DNA of 64,000 nucleotides, taken from assembly GCA_028285525.1 (NCBI GenBank), contig JANQOZ010000107.1:33663-97662 (forward strand), in the 5' to 3' direction. The notes beneath the pieces are model-generated. The model did not search any database, had not been told where the DNA came from, and saw nothing but the letters and a program-made list of their open reading frames with translations. This document shows, piece by piece, positions 17,455 through 25,689 of the stretch (position 1 is the first letter of the stretch; each line of letters begins with the position of its first letter). The translations under genes and the position numbers were made by a program. This DNA is from Lysobacterales bacterium (GTDB taxonomy: Bacteria > Pseudomonadota > Gammaproteobacteria > Xanthomonadales > SZUA-38).

Positions 17455-18348
17455 ATGCCTGACGCTGAGCTGATTTTCGAGACCCACCTCGACCACCTGC
17501 CGCTGCTTCACCGCGGCAAGGTGCGCGACGTATATGACGCGGGGGACAATCGACTGCTCATGATCACGTGCGATCGCCTTTCCGCCTTCGACGTGGTGCT
17601 GCCCACCGCCATTCCCGGCAAGGGCGCCCTGCTCAACGCCATGTCGCGTTTCTGGTTCGACAAGACCCAGCACCTCATCCAAAACCATCTGCTCGACGAC
17701 CCGGCCGCGGACATTATCGGTGATCACCCGCAGCAGGCCGCGCTGGTGGCCCGGTCGGTGGTCAGCCGTCGACTTGACGGCCTGCCGGTGGAAGCGATTG
17801 TCCGGGGTTACCTGGCCGGTTCCGGCTGGGTGGACTACCAGCGCGACGGTCAGGTTTGCGGCCATCCGCTGCCGGTCGGCCTGAGCCAGGCGCAGCAGCT
17901 GCCGCAGGCGATTTTCACGCCGTCGACCAAGGCCGAACTGGGCGATCACGACCAGAACATCAGCCGTCAGCAGGCCGCCGAACTGATCGGCGAGGCGCGC
18001 GCCAGGGAGCTCGAGGAGGTCAGTCTGCAGCTCTACCGGTTCGCGGCCGACTATGCAGCCGAGCGCGGCATCATTATCGCGGACACCAAGTTTGAATTTG
18101 GCCTGAATCAGGACCAGGAACTGGTTTTGATGGACGAGATCCTCACCCCGGATTCGAGCCGCTTCTGGCCCGCCGCCGACTATCGCACCGGCACCAGCCC
18201 GCCGTCGTATGACAAACAGTTTGTCCGGGACTATCTCGAGACCCTGGAATGGGACAAAACGGCGCCGGGACCTGCGCTACCGCCGGAAATTGCGGCGCAG
18301 ACGGCGGCCCGCTACGCCGAAGCCATGGAGCAGCTCAGCCACAGCTGA
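17455..18348 (+). CDS. purC: Phosphoribosylaminoimidazole-succinocarboxamide synthase
   Basis: Makes SAICAR from CAIR, aspartate and ATP in purine synthesis. The 297-residue product is the longer, yeast-like form also common in proteobacteria: HRGKVRDVYDAGDNRLLMITCDRLSAFD, IVRGYLAGSGW, IIADTKFEFG and LMDEILTPDSSRFWP. Start ATG 17455 (MPDAELIFETHLDHLPLLHRGK) agrees with family length; the upstream extension is not conserved in character. It diverges from djlA across about 150 bases. Confidence 0.96.
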   Translation: MPDAELIFETHLDHLPLLHRGKVRDVYDAGDNRLLMITCDRLSAFDVVLPTAIPGKGALLNAMSRFWFDKTQHLIQNHLLDDPAADIIGDHPQQAALVARSVVSRRLDGLPVEAIVRGYLAGSGWVDYQRDGQVCGHPLPVGLSQAQQLPQAIFTPSTKAELGDHDQNISRQQAAELIGEARARELEEVSLQLYRFAADYAAERGIIIADTKFEFGLNQDQELVLMDEILTPDSSRFWPAADYRTGTSPPSYDKQFVRDYLETLEWDKTAPGPALPPEIAAQTAARYAEAMEQLSHS

Positions 18349-18432
18349 AACTGTGCGGCGGTGCCATGCCGCCGGCTCGCGAATGTTTTACCATCTTATT
18401 TCCCGATATCGTTGAGGTTGGAATCCCCCGTT

Positions 18433-18888
18433 ATGAAATCTGTCCACACCTGGTTTGAGCAATACGGCGTCAGCCACCAGAATCCGGTCAATAAGCAGAT
18501 CCACTGGATCTGCGTTCCCCTGATCTACTGGAGCGTGTACGCGCTGCTGAGCGCGGTGCCGAACGGACCCCTGCCCGATTCCTGGACCTGGGGCCTGCTG
18601 GTGATGGCGCTTGGACAGGCTTACTACCTGGTCCTGTCACCGTCGCTGGCGCTCGGGCTCCTGGCTTTCAACGCGGTGGTTGTGCTGACCGCTAGCGCGC
18701 TGGCAGATCTGGGCGTTTCCCTGGGCTGGGCCGGGGCGGTGGTTTTTGTGCTGGCCTGGATCGGTCAATTTATCGGCCACCGAATCGAGGGCGCGAAGCC
18801 CTCATTTTTTGAAGACGTGCAGTTTCTGATGATCGGACCCGCCTGGCTGATGGGCTTCGTCTACCGACGCTTGGGCTACAGCTACTGA
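18433..18888 (+). CDS. Mpo1-like (DUF962) integral membrane protein
   Basis: A 151-residue membrane protein with four hydrophobic segments. The family markers are the N-terminal WFEQYGVSHQNPVNKQIHW and the C-terminal GHRIEGAKPSFFEDVQFL, which hold conserved His residues. The yeast homologue Mpo1 is an Fe-dependent dioxygenase that alpha-oxidises 2-hydroxy fatty acids; the bacterial role is inferred only. ATG 18433 begins the conserved region. It follows purC by 84 bases. Confidence 0.85.
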   Translation: MKSVHTWFEQYGVSHQNPVNKQIHWICVPLIYWSVYALLSAVPNGPLPDSWTWGLLVMALGQAYYLVLSPSLALGLLAFNAVVVLTASALADLGVSLGWAGAVVFVLAWIGQFIGHRIEGAKPSFFEDVQFLMIGPAWLMGFVYRRLGYSY

Positions 18889-18894
18889 ACTTTG

Positions 18895-18918
18895 GCGGCC
18901 GGTCAACCGACCGGCCGC
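18895..18918. terminator. Perfect hairpin between converging genes
   Basis: GCGGCCGGTC and GACCGGCCGC form a 10-base-pair stem with an AACC loop, placed exactly between the stops of the Mpo1-like gene and the MMPL transporter gene. No T-tract follows on either strand, so it is a likely bidirectional transcript end rather than a textbook intrinsic terminator. Confidence 0.55.
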
Positions 18919-18920
18919 GG

Positions 18921-21434
18921 TCAGGCGGGCCGTTCGACGGGCGTGGACTCTGGTGCAGCCTTTGCGTTCGACGGCAGCAGGAAACGGGCCAGGGCCGGGA
19001 GCAGCACCACGGCGCTCACCATGTTCAGGAAGAACATGAACGCCAGCAGCTTGCCCATGTCGGCCTGAAACTGCAGCGCCGAGAAAATCCAGGTGCCCAC
19101 GCCGATCGCCAGCGTGAATGCGGTGAATACCACGGGTTTGCCGGTCTGCTTAAGCGCATGGAAGTAGGCCTCTTTGAGGTCCATCCCGCCTTTCAGGCAA
19201 TCTGACAGCCGGCTGTAGATATAAATGCCGTAGTCCACACCGATACCCACACCAAGCGCCACGACCGGCAGCGTGTTCGTTTTAAGGCCGATACCCAGAG
19301 CGGCCATCAGCGCGTAGGCCAGCACGGACACGAGCGCGAGCGGCACGACAATACAGATGGTGCCGCGCAGCGACCGGAAGGTGATGCTGCACAGGATGAT
19401 GATCGCCAGGTAAACCAGCACCAGCATCGGGAACTGTGCTGCCCCAACCACTTCGTTGGTGGCTGCCGCCACCCCGACGTTGCCCGTTCCCAGGCGGAAG
19501 TTGACCTCACCTTTGCCCAGCTCGTCCTTGGGTTTCGGTTCGTAGAGCGTAATCGTCTGGCCCGGATTGCCGAGACCCGCTGCCACCTCACGCTCGCTGC
19601 CGACGTCATACTGGCGACGATAGTCTTTGACGGCGTCAACAACCCGCGTGATGGTCTGTGCCTTGTGGTCCTCGGTAAACACGATGACCGGCATGGCGTC
19701 GCAGTTAGCGTTCAGCAGCCCGGTATCGGTCTCAATCGACTGGAGGTTCTGGCGCATCACAAAGTTATCGCGCGGCAGCACGCGCCAGCGCATGTTGCCC
19801 TCGTTCCAACCCGAGTTGATGGTCTTGGCCACCCAAGGCAGCGTAATAACCTGCTGCACGCCGGGCACGTTGTACATGTGCCAGGCAAAGCGATCGATGT
19901 TTTCCATCGCCAGGAAGTCTTCGGTGCAGGCCTGAGGGCTCGCCTCCACGATCACCGAGACCGAGTCAACGCCCAGCGAAAAGCGGGAAGAGATGACGTC
20001 CGCGTCCTGGTTGTAGCGTGAATCGGGTCGCAGCTCCGGTACACCAGCCTGCGAGTCGCCGATCTGCATGTCCTGGCCTTTGAAGTAGCCAAAGGCAAAC
20101 AGCGCGGCAGCGACCACAAGCGCCGTTGCGGCCACCGGCGTTTCGGTCAGCCGGCTCAGGGCACGCCACAGCCGATCGAGGCGCTCGCTGCGTCGATCCT
20201 GAGCGCAACGCCACGTTTCGACGTCGCGGATTTTCACCAGCGACAGCAGAATCGGCAGCAGCACCAGATTGGTCAGGATGATCAGCGCAACGCCTATCGA
20301 GGCTGTAGTCGCCAGCTCCCGGATAATCCGGATTTCGATGAACAGGATGGTCAGAAAGCCGATGGTGTCTGACAGCAACGCAATCGCGCCCGGCGCCAGC
20401 AGGCTGCGGAAAGTTTTCCGGCAGGCCGTCATGGAGCTGGCGCTCTTCGGCTCAATCCCCGGGGCCAGCGGCTCGAACTGGCCGTACATGACCTCGCAGC
20501 TCCAGGCGTTGATCATCTGGACGCCGTGGCTGACGCCGATCGCAAAGATCAGGAACGGCGTCAGGATGTTCATGGGATCGATACCGAAGCCCAGCAGCTT
20601 CAACGCTCCCAGCTGCCAGATCACCGCCACCACCGAGCACAGCAGCGGCAGCATGGTGAGCTTAAGCGACCCGCAATACAGGTAAAGTAAAATCGCGGTA
20701 ATCACCAGGGCAACGCCGAAGAACCAGATGACGGACTTGGCGCCTTCAGCAATGTCCCCGACAATCTTGGCAAAACCGATGATGTGAACCGAAAGACCTT
20801 CAGTGGCGAACTTCTCGCGGATTTTCTCCAGGTCAGCCGCTACCCGCTGGTAGTCGAGCATTTCGCCCGTTGCCGGGTCCTCTTCCATCAGATCGGCCCA
20901 GACCATGGCACCGCCAAAGTCTTCGGCCACCAGGCGCCCAACCACGCCGGACTTCACGATGTTGCCGCGCACCCGCTCGAACATCTCGTCACCGGGTGCA
21001 AAATCCGACGGAATGACGTTACCGCCGGCGAACCCGTCCTCCACGACCTCAACAAATCGCACGTTGGGCGTGAAGATCGATCGGACGCTCGCCCGGTTGA
21101 CACCCGGGACAAAGAATACCTCGTTGGTGATGCCCTCGATGGCGGCAAAAAACTCGGGCGTGAACATGTTGCCGTCGTCGGCCATCACCGCAACGAGCAG
21201 CCGGTTGGCACCGCCGTACTCCGCCTCGTAATCGAGGAACGTCTGCATGTACTCGTGCTGCAGGGGCAGCTGCTTCTTAAAGCCGGCGTCCACCCGAAGT
21301 TGTGACGCGTAAAACCCCATCACCGCGGTGATCGCGGCAAACAGCAGCAGGATCGGTATGCGGGCGCCAAATATGGCGCGCTCCAGGACGCCGGTCAGCC
21401 CGCCAACGTGACCCGCTTCGTGTGGAACACTCAT
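18921..21434 (-). CDS. MMPL/RND-superfamily transporter
   Basis: An 837-residue inner-membrane transporter with two repeats of one N-terminal helix, a periplasmic loop and a five-to-six helix bundle (loops about 45-235 and 450-620). Signature pieces include the GIDPMNILTPFLIFAIGVSHGVQ helix in the first half and VGIGVDYGIYIYSR in the second, as in predicted RND exporters of lipids and hydrophobic molecules (MMPL, Patched-like). It is the last gene of a five-gene operon and its ATG overlaps the stop of the YCF48-like gene by 4 bases. The partners (lipase, DUF1302 barrel, DUF1329) suggest traffic of a lipid or hydrophobic ester; direction is unknown. Confidence 0.9.
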   Translation of the reverse strand: MSVPHEAGHVGGLTGVLERAIFGARIPILLLFAAITAVMGFYASQLRVDAGFKKQLPLQHEYMQTFLDYEAEYGGANRLLVAVMADDGNMFTPEFFAAIEGITNEVFFVPGVNRASVRSIFTPNVRFVEVVEDGFAGGNVIPSDFAPGDEMFERVRGNIVKSGVVGRLVAEDFGGAMVWADLMEEDPATGEMLDYQRVAADLEKIREKFATEGLSVHIIGFAKIVGDIAEGAKSVIWFFGVALVITAILLYLYCGSLKLTMLPLLCSVVAVIWQLGALKLLGFGIDPMNILTPFLIFAIGVSHGVQMINAWSCEVMYGQFEPLAPGIEPKSASSMTACRKTFRSLLAPGAIALLSDTIGFLTILFIEIRIIRELATTASIGVALIILTNLVLLPILLSLVKIRDVETWRCAQDRRSERLDRLWRALSRLTETPVAATALVVAAALFAFGYFKGQDMQIGDSQAGVPELRPDSRYNQDADVISSRFSLGVDSVSVIVEASPQACTEDFLAMENIDRFAWHMYNVPGVQQVITLPWVAKTINSGWNEGNMRWRVLPRDNFVMRQNLQSIETDTGLLNANCDAMPVIVFTEDHKAQTITRVVDAVKDYRRQYDVGSEREVAAGLGNPGQTITLYEPKPKDELGKGEVNFRLGTGNVGVAAATNEVVGAAQFPMLVLVYLAIIILCSITFRSLRGTICIVVPLALVSVLAYALMAALGIGLKTNTLPVVALGVGIGVDYGIYIYSRLSDCLKGGMDLKEAYFHALKQTGKPVVFTAFTLAIGVGTWIFSALQFQADMGKLLAFMFFLNMVSAVVLLPALARFLLPSNAKAAPESTPVERPA

Positions 21435-22522
21435 TGCAGCACCTGCTCGAGCGGGTAGCGCCAGCTGCCGCCTTCCCCGACCATCACCAGCCCCGAATCG
21501 ACGACCACGACGGCCGCAATGTCATTACCGTCAGCGAGCTCCAGGGAGCGGACCCGGTCACCCTCAAGCACCAGGACCTCACCGTTCACCCCCACCATCA
21601 CCACCTCGCCACTGGTGAGCTGCACCGCGCCGTTCAGCGAATTGAGCGAGCCCGTATCGAGCTGCTGCCAGCTGGTGCCGTCATCCACGGATACAAACGC
21701 GTTGCCTCGCAGTCCGTAGGTCAGCAGCCGGTCCTGGGTCAACGTCACCGCGCCGAACATCGAGCCACCGTATGGGAGCACCACCTCCTGCCAAGTTTCG
21801 CCGGAATTATTGCTGCGATAGCCGTTGCCCTGCTCCGCCGCGATGTAGAGCGTGCCGTCATCGAGCTTTGTCATGCCGTTAAGGTGATAATCAACGCCGA
21901 TGTCGAAATCGTCGTAGGCGTAGGGGTCGTTGGCGGCTTCGCCGTCATCCTCGTCCGAAGCGCCTTCGTCGGCCGCATCGTCAGCGAGCTCCAGGCTGGC
22001 CACCTCCCAGCTCTGACCACCGTCAGAGGTTCGGAGGAAAACCGCGTAGGCGCCGACGGCAAAGCCACGCTGCTCGTCGAGGAAAAAGATGTCGAGCAGG
22101 GGACTGTTTGCCTCGGGATCGAAGACGTCAGGGCTCGCATACTGGCGCTGCCAGCTCTGCCCCCCGTCAGCACTGTGCACAATCACCTGGTCATGCCCGG
22201 CTGCCCAAACCCGGTCACCCAGACTGAAGACCGCAGTCAGCGTGGAACGAGTCGGTACGTCCGCCACCTGCTCCCAGCTGTCGCCGTCAGTCGAGCGCAG
22301 GATATGCCCTCGTTCACCGACCGCCACCAGCCCGCTGCCGGTCGTGGCCACATCGAGCAGCATGGACTCGCCGGCTCGGGGCATGGCCTCGGCTGAGACC
22401 ACGCTGGAGTTGAACGCCGAGGCGTCTGCCTCGTCATCGCCTTGCGCCAGCACCGCACCGTATGACAGCACGGCCATGGACATTAGCGCGGCCAGGCCGC
22501 GCCACGACAACGCTTTGCGCAA
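21431..22522 (-). CDS. YCF48/BNR-repeat exported beta-propeller protein
   Basis: A 363-residue exported protein of the photosystem II assembly (YCF48/HCF136)-like class found widely outside phototrophs. Repeats with the BNR signature S-x-D-x-G-x-x-W recur: STDGDSWEQV, SADGGQSWQRQ, TSDGGQSWEV, SNNSGETWQEV, SVDDGTSWQQL. I place the start at TTG 22522, one base after the DUF1329 stop, because it begins a credible signal peptide (KALSWRGLAALMSMAVLSYGA); ATG 22483 is an alternative. An acidic insert rich in Asp and Glu lies between the third and fourth repeats (about 178-205). Probably a scaffold for its operon partners. Confidence 0.85.
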   Translation of the reverse strand: MRKALSWRGLAALMSMAVLSYGAVLAQGDDEADASAFNSSVVSAEAMPRAGESMLLDVATTGSGLVAVGERGHILRSTDGDSWEQVADVPTRSTLTAVFSLGDRVWAAGHDQVIVHSADGGQSWQRQYASPDVFDPEANSPLLDIFFLDEQRGFAVGAYAVFLRTSDGGQSWEVASLELADDAADEGASDEDDGEAANDPYAYDDFDIGVDYHLNGMTKLDDGTLYIAAEQGNGYRSNNSGETWQEVVLPYGGSMFGAVTLTQDRLLTYGLRGNAFVSVDDGTSWQQLDTGSLNSLNGAVQLTSGEVVMVGVNGEVLVLEGDRVRSLELADGNDIAAVVVVDSGLVMVGEGGSWRYPLEQVLQ

Positions 22523-22523
22523 C

Positions 22524-23873
22524 TTATCGCCGGCCGCGGGTGCGCAGGGCTTGCGGGGTGTAGTCCCCTGGGTTGCCCGGCTGGTCAAACACGTTGACGT
22601 CGTCGTTGTTGTCCAGACCCACCGCCACATAGCGGCCTGACTGCAGATCGTGATGGACCTCCACCGTGCTCCAGTAAGTGGGCACTTCGTAGTAGTTGAC
22701 GCCGTGGGCCTCGGAGAAGCGCCACAGCTCGTCCCGGCCGTCGTAGTGGTCAATCAGAACAATCTGGTAGCTGTCCTCATCGAGGTAGAAGGTCCGGCGG
22801 CTGTTGATGTGCCTCTGGCCGTCTTTCAGCGTGCCTTCAAACACCCACACGCGGTGCTTCTCGTACCGCATCAGGTCGGGGTTGAGGTGTCCGGGCCGCA
22901 CGAAGTCGTCATAGCTGAGCCCTTCCTGGTGCGCCTTGTACGAGTTGTACGGCACGTACATCTCGCGCTTGCCCTTCATCTCCCAGTTGAAGCGGTCCAT
23001 CGCGCCGTTGAACATGTCGGTCATGTCGTTGGTGCGCAGACCGTCAGAGGCCGTTCCAGGGTTGTCGTAAGCCACGTTGGGCGCGCGGCGGACCCGGCGC
23101 TGGCCGGGGTTGTAGATCCACGCCTGGCGGAACTGCTCGATCTGATTCAGCGTCTCGTGAACCAGCAGCACGTTGCCGGCCAGCCGCGCCGGTGATTCGA
23201 CCACCTGGTAGAAATACAGCAGGATGTTGTTGACGTCCGCCAACGTGTTGCCTTCCTCGTAGTAGAGACCGAGTAGCTCCTCGCGCAGCTTGACGGCGGT
23301 GTACTTGCCGTCGGCCGTGGGCGCCACCTGGTTGTTGTAGCGGAATCCGCCAGTGCCCTTGTACTTGAGCTTGTGGTTCCACATCAGTTCGTAGGGCGTC
23401 TCCGGAAACGGAAACGGGAATCCTTCAGCGACGTTGACCACGCCCTCGCCGTCGGCAACGATCTTGCCGGTGGCGCCGTTCTTTTTGGTCATCTCGTACG
23501 TGCGCTCAGGAAAGCTGGCGCTGCGCCGCGAGGGGTAGACGTCCATCCGGTAGGTGTCGTAACGCTTCAGCATCGCGATCTGACCCGGAGAGAGGAATTC
23601 TTCATACTCACCGACGTTGGCACCTGTGATCGCAAACATCACCTCGTCGCCGGGGAACGGGTCGGGGTGATGATCACCGGGGCTATAGCCCGCCGGAGGC
23701 TCGGTGATGCCGCCCTCCCACGCCGGGATTGTTCCGTCCGCGTTGCCGGCTCGCTCAGACCCCATTGGGGTCAGGTCACCGTCCAGTCTGTCTACCTGAT
23801 CAGGCTTCGCGCCGGCGATAACACTGCCCGCAAAAGCGGCCGCCAGAGCGGTAAGAACCAATCGACTTTTCAT
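22524..23873 (-). CDS. DUF1329 family periplasmic protein, LolB-like fold
   Basis: A 449-residue exported protein; signal peptide MKSRLVLTALAAAFAGSVIAG. DUF1329 members have a LolA/LolB-like fold, a lipid-carrying half-barrel, and nearly always accompany DUF1302 genes. Conserved features include GTIPAWEGGITEPP near the N-terminus, the WIYNPGQRRVRRAPNVAYDNPG segment, and YDGRDELWRFSEAH near the end. The operon context suggests it carries a hydrophobic molecule between the inner-membrane MMPL pump and the DUF1302 outer-membrane barrel. Confidence 0.92.
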   Translation of the reverse strand: MKSRLVLTALAAAFAGSVIAGAKPDQVDRLDGDLTPMGSERAGNADGTIPAWEGGITEPPAGYSPGDHHPDPFPGDEVMFAITGANVGEYEEFLSPGQIAMLKRYDTYRMDVYPSRRSASFPERTYEMTKKNGATGKIVADGEGVVNVAEGFPFPFPETPYELMWNHKLKYKGTGGFRYNNQVAPTADGKYTAVKLREELLGLYYEEGNTLADVNNILLYFYQVVESPARLAGNVLLVHETLNQIEQFRQAWIYNPGQRRVRRAPNVAYDNPGTASDGLRTNDMTDMFNGAMDRFNWEMKGKREMYVPYNSYKAHQEGLSYDDFVRPGHLNPDLMRYEKHRVWVFEGTLKDGQRHINSRRTFYLDEDSYQIVLIDHYDGRDELWRFSEAHGVNYYEVPTYWSTVEVHHDLQSGRYVAVGLDNNDDVNVFDQPGNPGDYTPQALRTRGRR

Positions 23874-23885
23874 GAATAACTCCGA

Positions 23886-25679
23886 TTAAAAGGCATAGCT
23901 GATGGAGGCGGACACAAAATCCCTGTCCTGCAGCAGGTTGTGTTGTCCAGCTCCGTAGAAGCGGGTGTAGCCAACGTCACCCCGCCATTTTTCCAGATAG
24001 GATGCGCCGAGGCTGAGCGTCAGCGACTTGCGATCCTCGATGAAGGCACCACCCGGTCCCGGGCTCGTGCCGCTGACGTCGTGGTTAAACGCAATCTGGG
24101 GAAACAGGTTGTAAGCGCTGCCGAAGGCCGAGTTGTAGTCCAGGCGACCCAGGAGGCGGTAGCCCCAGGAGGTTTTGTCGGGGAAACCCGTCGCCTGCGT
24201 GACCGGGTTGCGCAGCGCGCCGCCGGTCAGCAGGTCAGCGCCACCGCCGGTGTCAGTACCGGGGCCCTGGTAGCGCAGCACGTCCTGCGACGGCAGGTCC
24301 CAGACCTGGGTCACGCCGAACTCCGCCAGAAACACCGCCTGATCAGATCCCAGCGTCGATCCGAACACGCGCGACAGGCTGAACTGGAGCTGGGTGAACT
24401 CGTGCTCTTCCCAGCCCCGAATCTCCTCGCCGGGCGCTACGGTGCCGAGCTGGCTGATGAAGCGATCAGCGGGCGCGCCGATGGCAGCGTTCAGCGGTGA
24501 CAGGGCAGCGAACAGGAGCTCCACGTCGTCGATCTGCAGCGGCTGGTTGTCGCGGTAGGAAATCTCGCCGGCAAACGCCCAGCCGCCGATCTCCGTGTTC
24601 CAGCTGAGGCCGAACATCTCGATATCTTCAGGATACTCAACAAAGTAGCGGGCGGAATCTGCGTTGGCGTTTGTCACGGCAATACCCGACAGCAGCGGTA
24701 GCCGGCTGTGATAGCGCATGTAGTAAAAGCCGAATTCCGTGTCGTTCAGCTCCGGTGAGTAGTAGCGGAATGCGACGCCGAACTGCCCAGATTCCGGCGG
24801 ACTGCGGTCAAAACGCCGGGGTACGGTCACGCCCGGGGTCAGCTCGGGGAACAGACCAAAACCCAGCATGACAAAGTCGCCGCCGGGGGTACCGAAATCG
24901 TTGGTCCCGAAGTAGCTGCCCGCCGGATCGGGGTCGATCTGCTCGAACTCGAACTGCACCACCGCCTCGACCGACAGGTTCTCCGTCAGGCTCAGGGAGC
25001 CCCACAGCGAATCGACCGGCAGAAACGCCTGCCGCAGCTCAGCGCCCGCAACCCGAAGCCGGGATACGTCGACTGGGTTGACGATGTTGATACCGCCCTG
25101 GATAAACGCGCTCTCACCCCAGTTCACCACCTGGCGACCCAGCCGGACGGTTCCGGGCTTGTTGCCGATCGAAAAGTCGTAGAACAGAAAAGCGTCGAGC
25201 AGGCGGGTGTCTTCACCGACAAACTCTCGTGCGTCACCGAACGCGCCGTTGCGGGGCGCCAGGAACGAACCCGTGTTTTCAAAATCGTAGAAGCTGGAGA
25301 AGCGGAAGAAGCCGCCGAAGTCGCGATACGTGAGCGACAGCTCACTGGTCAGGGCGACGGCGTGGGTGATCAGGTCACCGTCATCGTAGTTGAGGTTGCC
25401 GGAGTCGTTGTTGACGGAAAACCGGCCGGGTGCCGCCACCTGTTCTTCAATCGGCCGAAGGCTGATCAGCGGATCCAGCGCCGCCTTGCCGACACAATCC
25501 CGGCAGCGGTCTTCAACCCGCCAGGAGGCCCCGTAGGAGATGGTGGTATCGAAATAACCCTGCAGTTCCCCCTTACTGAACTCAAAACCCAGCGCAGGCA
25601 GGGAGGTGAGCGATGCGGCCGCCAGAATGAGGGCCGGGGCCAGTCGGGCTGCTGAGCGATTGTGATATTCCGTTTTCAT
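23886..25679 (-). CDS. DUF1302 family outer-membrane beta-barrel protein
   Basis: A 597-residue predicted outer-membrane protein. ATG 25679 is supported by GAGGAGC five bases upstream and opens a signal peptide (about 1-31). The mature part has alternating beta-strand character, a Cys pair (CRDC) near the N-terminus, the family motif VRLGRQVVNWGESAFIQGGIN, and ends in Phe (SISYAF) as expected for BAM-dependent barrels. It lies 10 bases after the lipase stop and 12 bases before the DUF1329 gene. Confidence 0.92.
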   Translation of the reverse strand: MKTEYHNRSAARLAPALILAAASLTSLPALGFEFSKGELQGYFDTTISYGASWRVEDRCRDCVGKAALDPLISLRPIEEQVAAPGRFSVNNDSGNLNYDDGDLITHAVALTSELSLTYRDFGGFFRFSSFYDFENTGSFLAPRNGAFGDAREFVGEDTRLLDAFLFYDFSIGNKPGTVRLGRQVVNWGESAFIQGGINIVNPVDVSRLRVAGAELRQAFLPVDSLWGSLSLTENLSVEAVVQFEFEQIDPDPAGSYFGTNDFGTPGGDFVMLGFGLFPELTPGVTVPRRFDRSPPESGQFGVAFRYYSPELNDTEFGFYYMRYHSRLPLLSGIAVTNANADSARYFVEYPEDIEMFGLSWNTEIGGWAFAGEISYRDNQPLQIDDVELLFAALSPLNAAIGAPADRFISQLGTVAPGEEIRGWEEHEFTQLQFSLSRVFGSTLGSDQAVFLAEFGVTQVWDLPSQDVLRYQGPGTDTGGGADLLTGGALRNPVTQATGFPDKTSWGYRLLGRLDYNSAFGSAYNLFPQIAFNHDVSGTSPGPGGAFIEDRKSLTLSLGASYLEKWRGDVGYTRFYGAGQHNLLQDRDFVSASISYAF

Positions 25680-25689
25680 CAGTTGCTCC

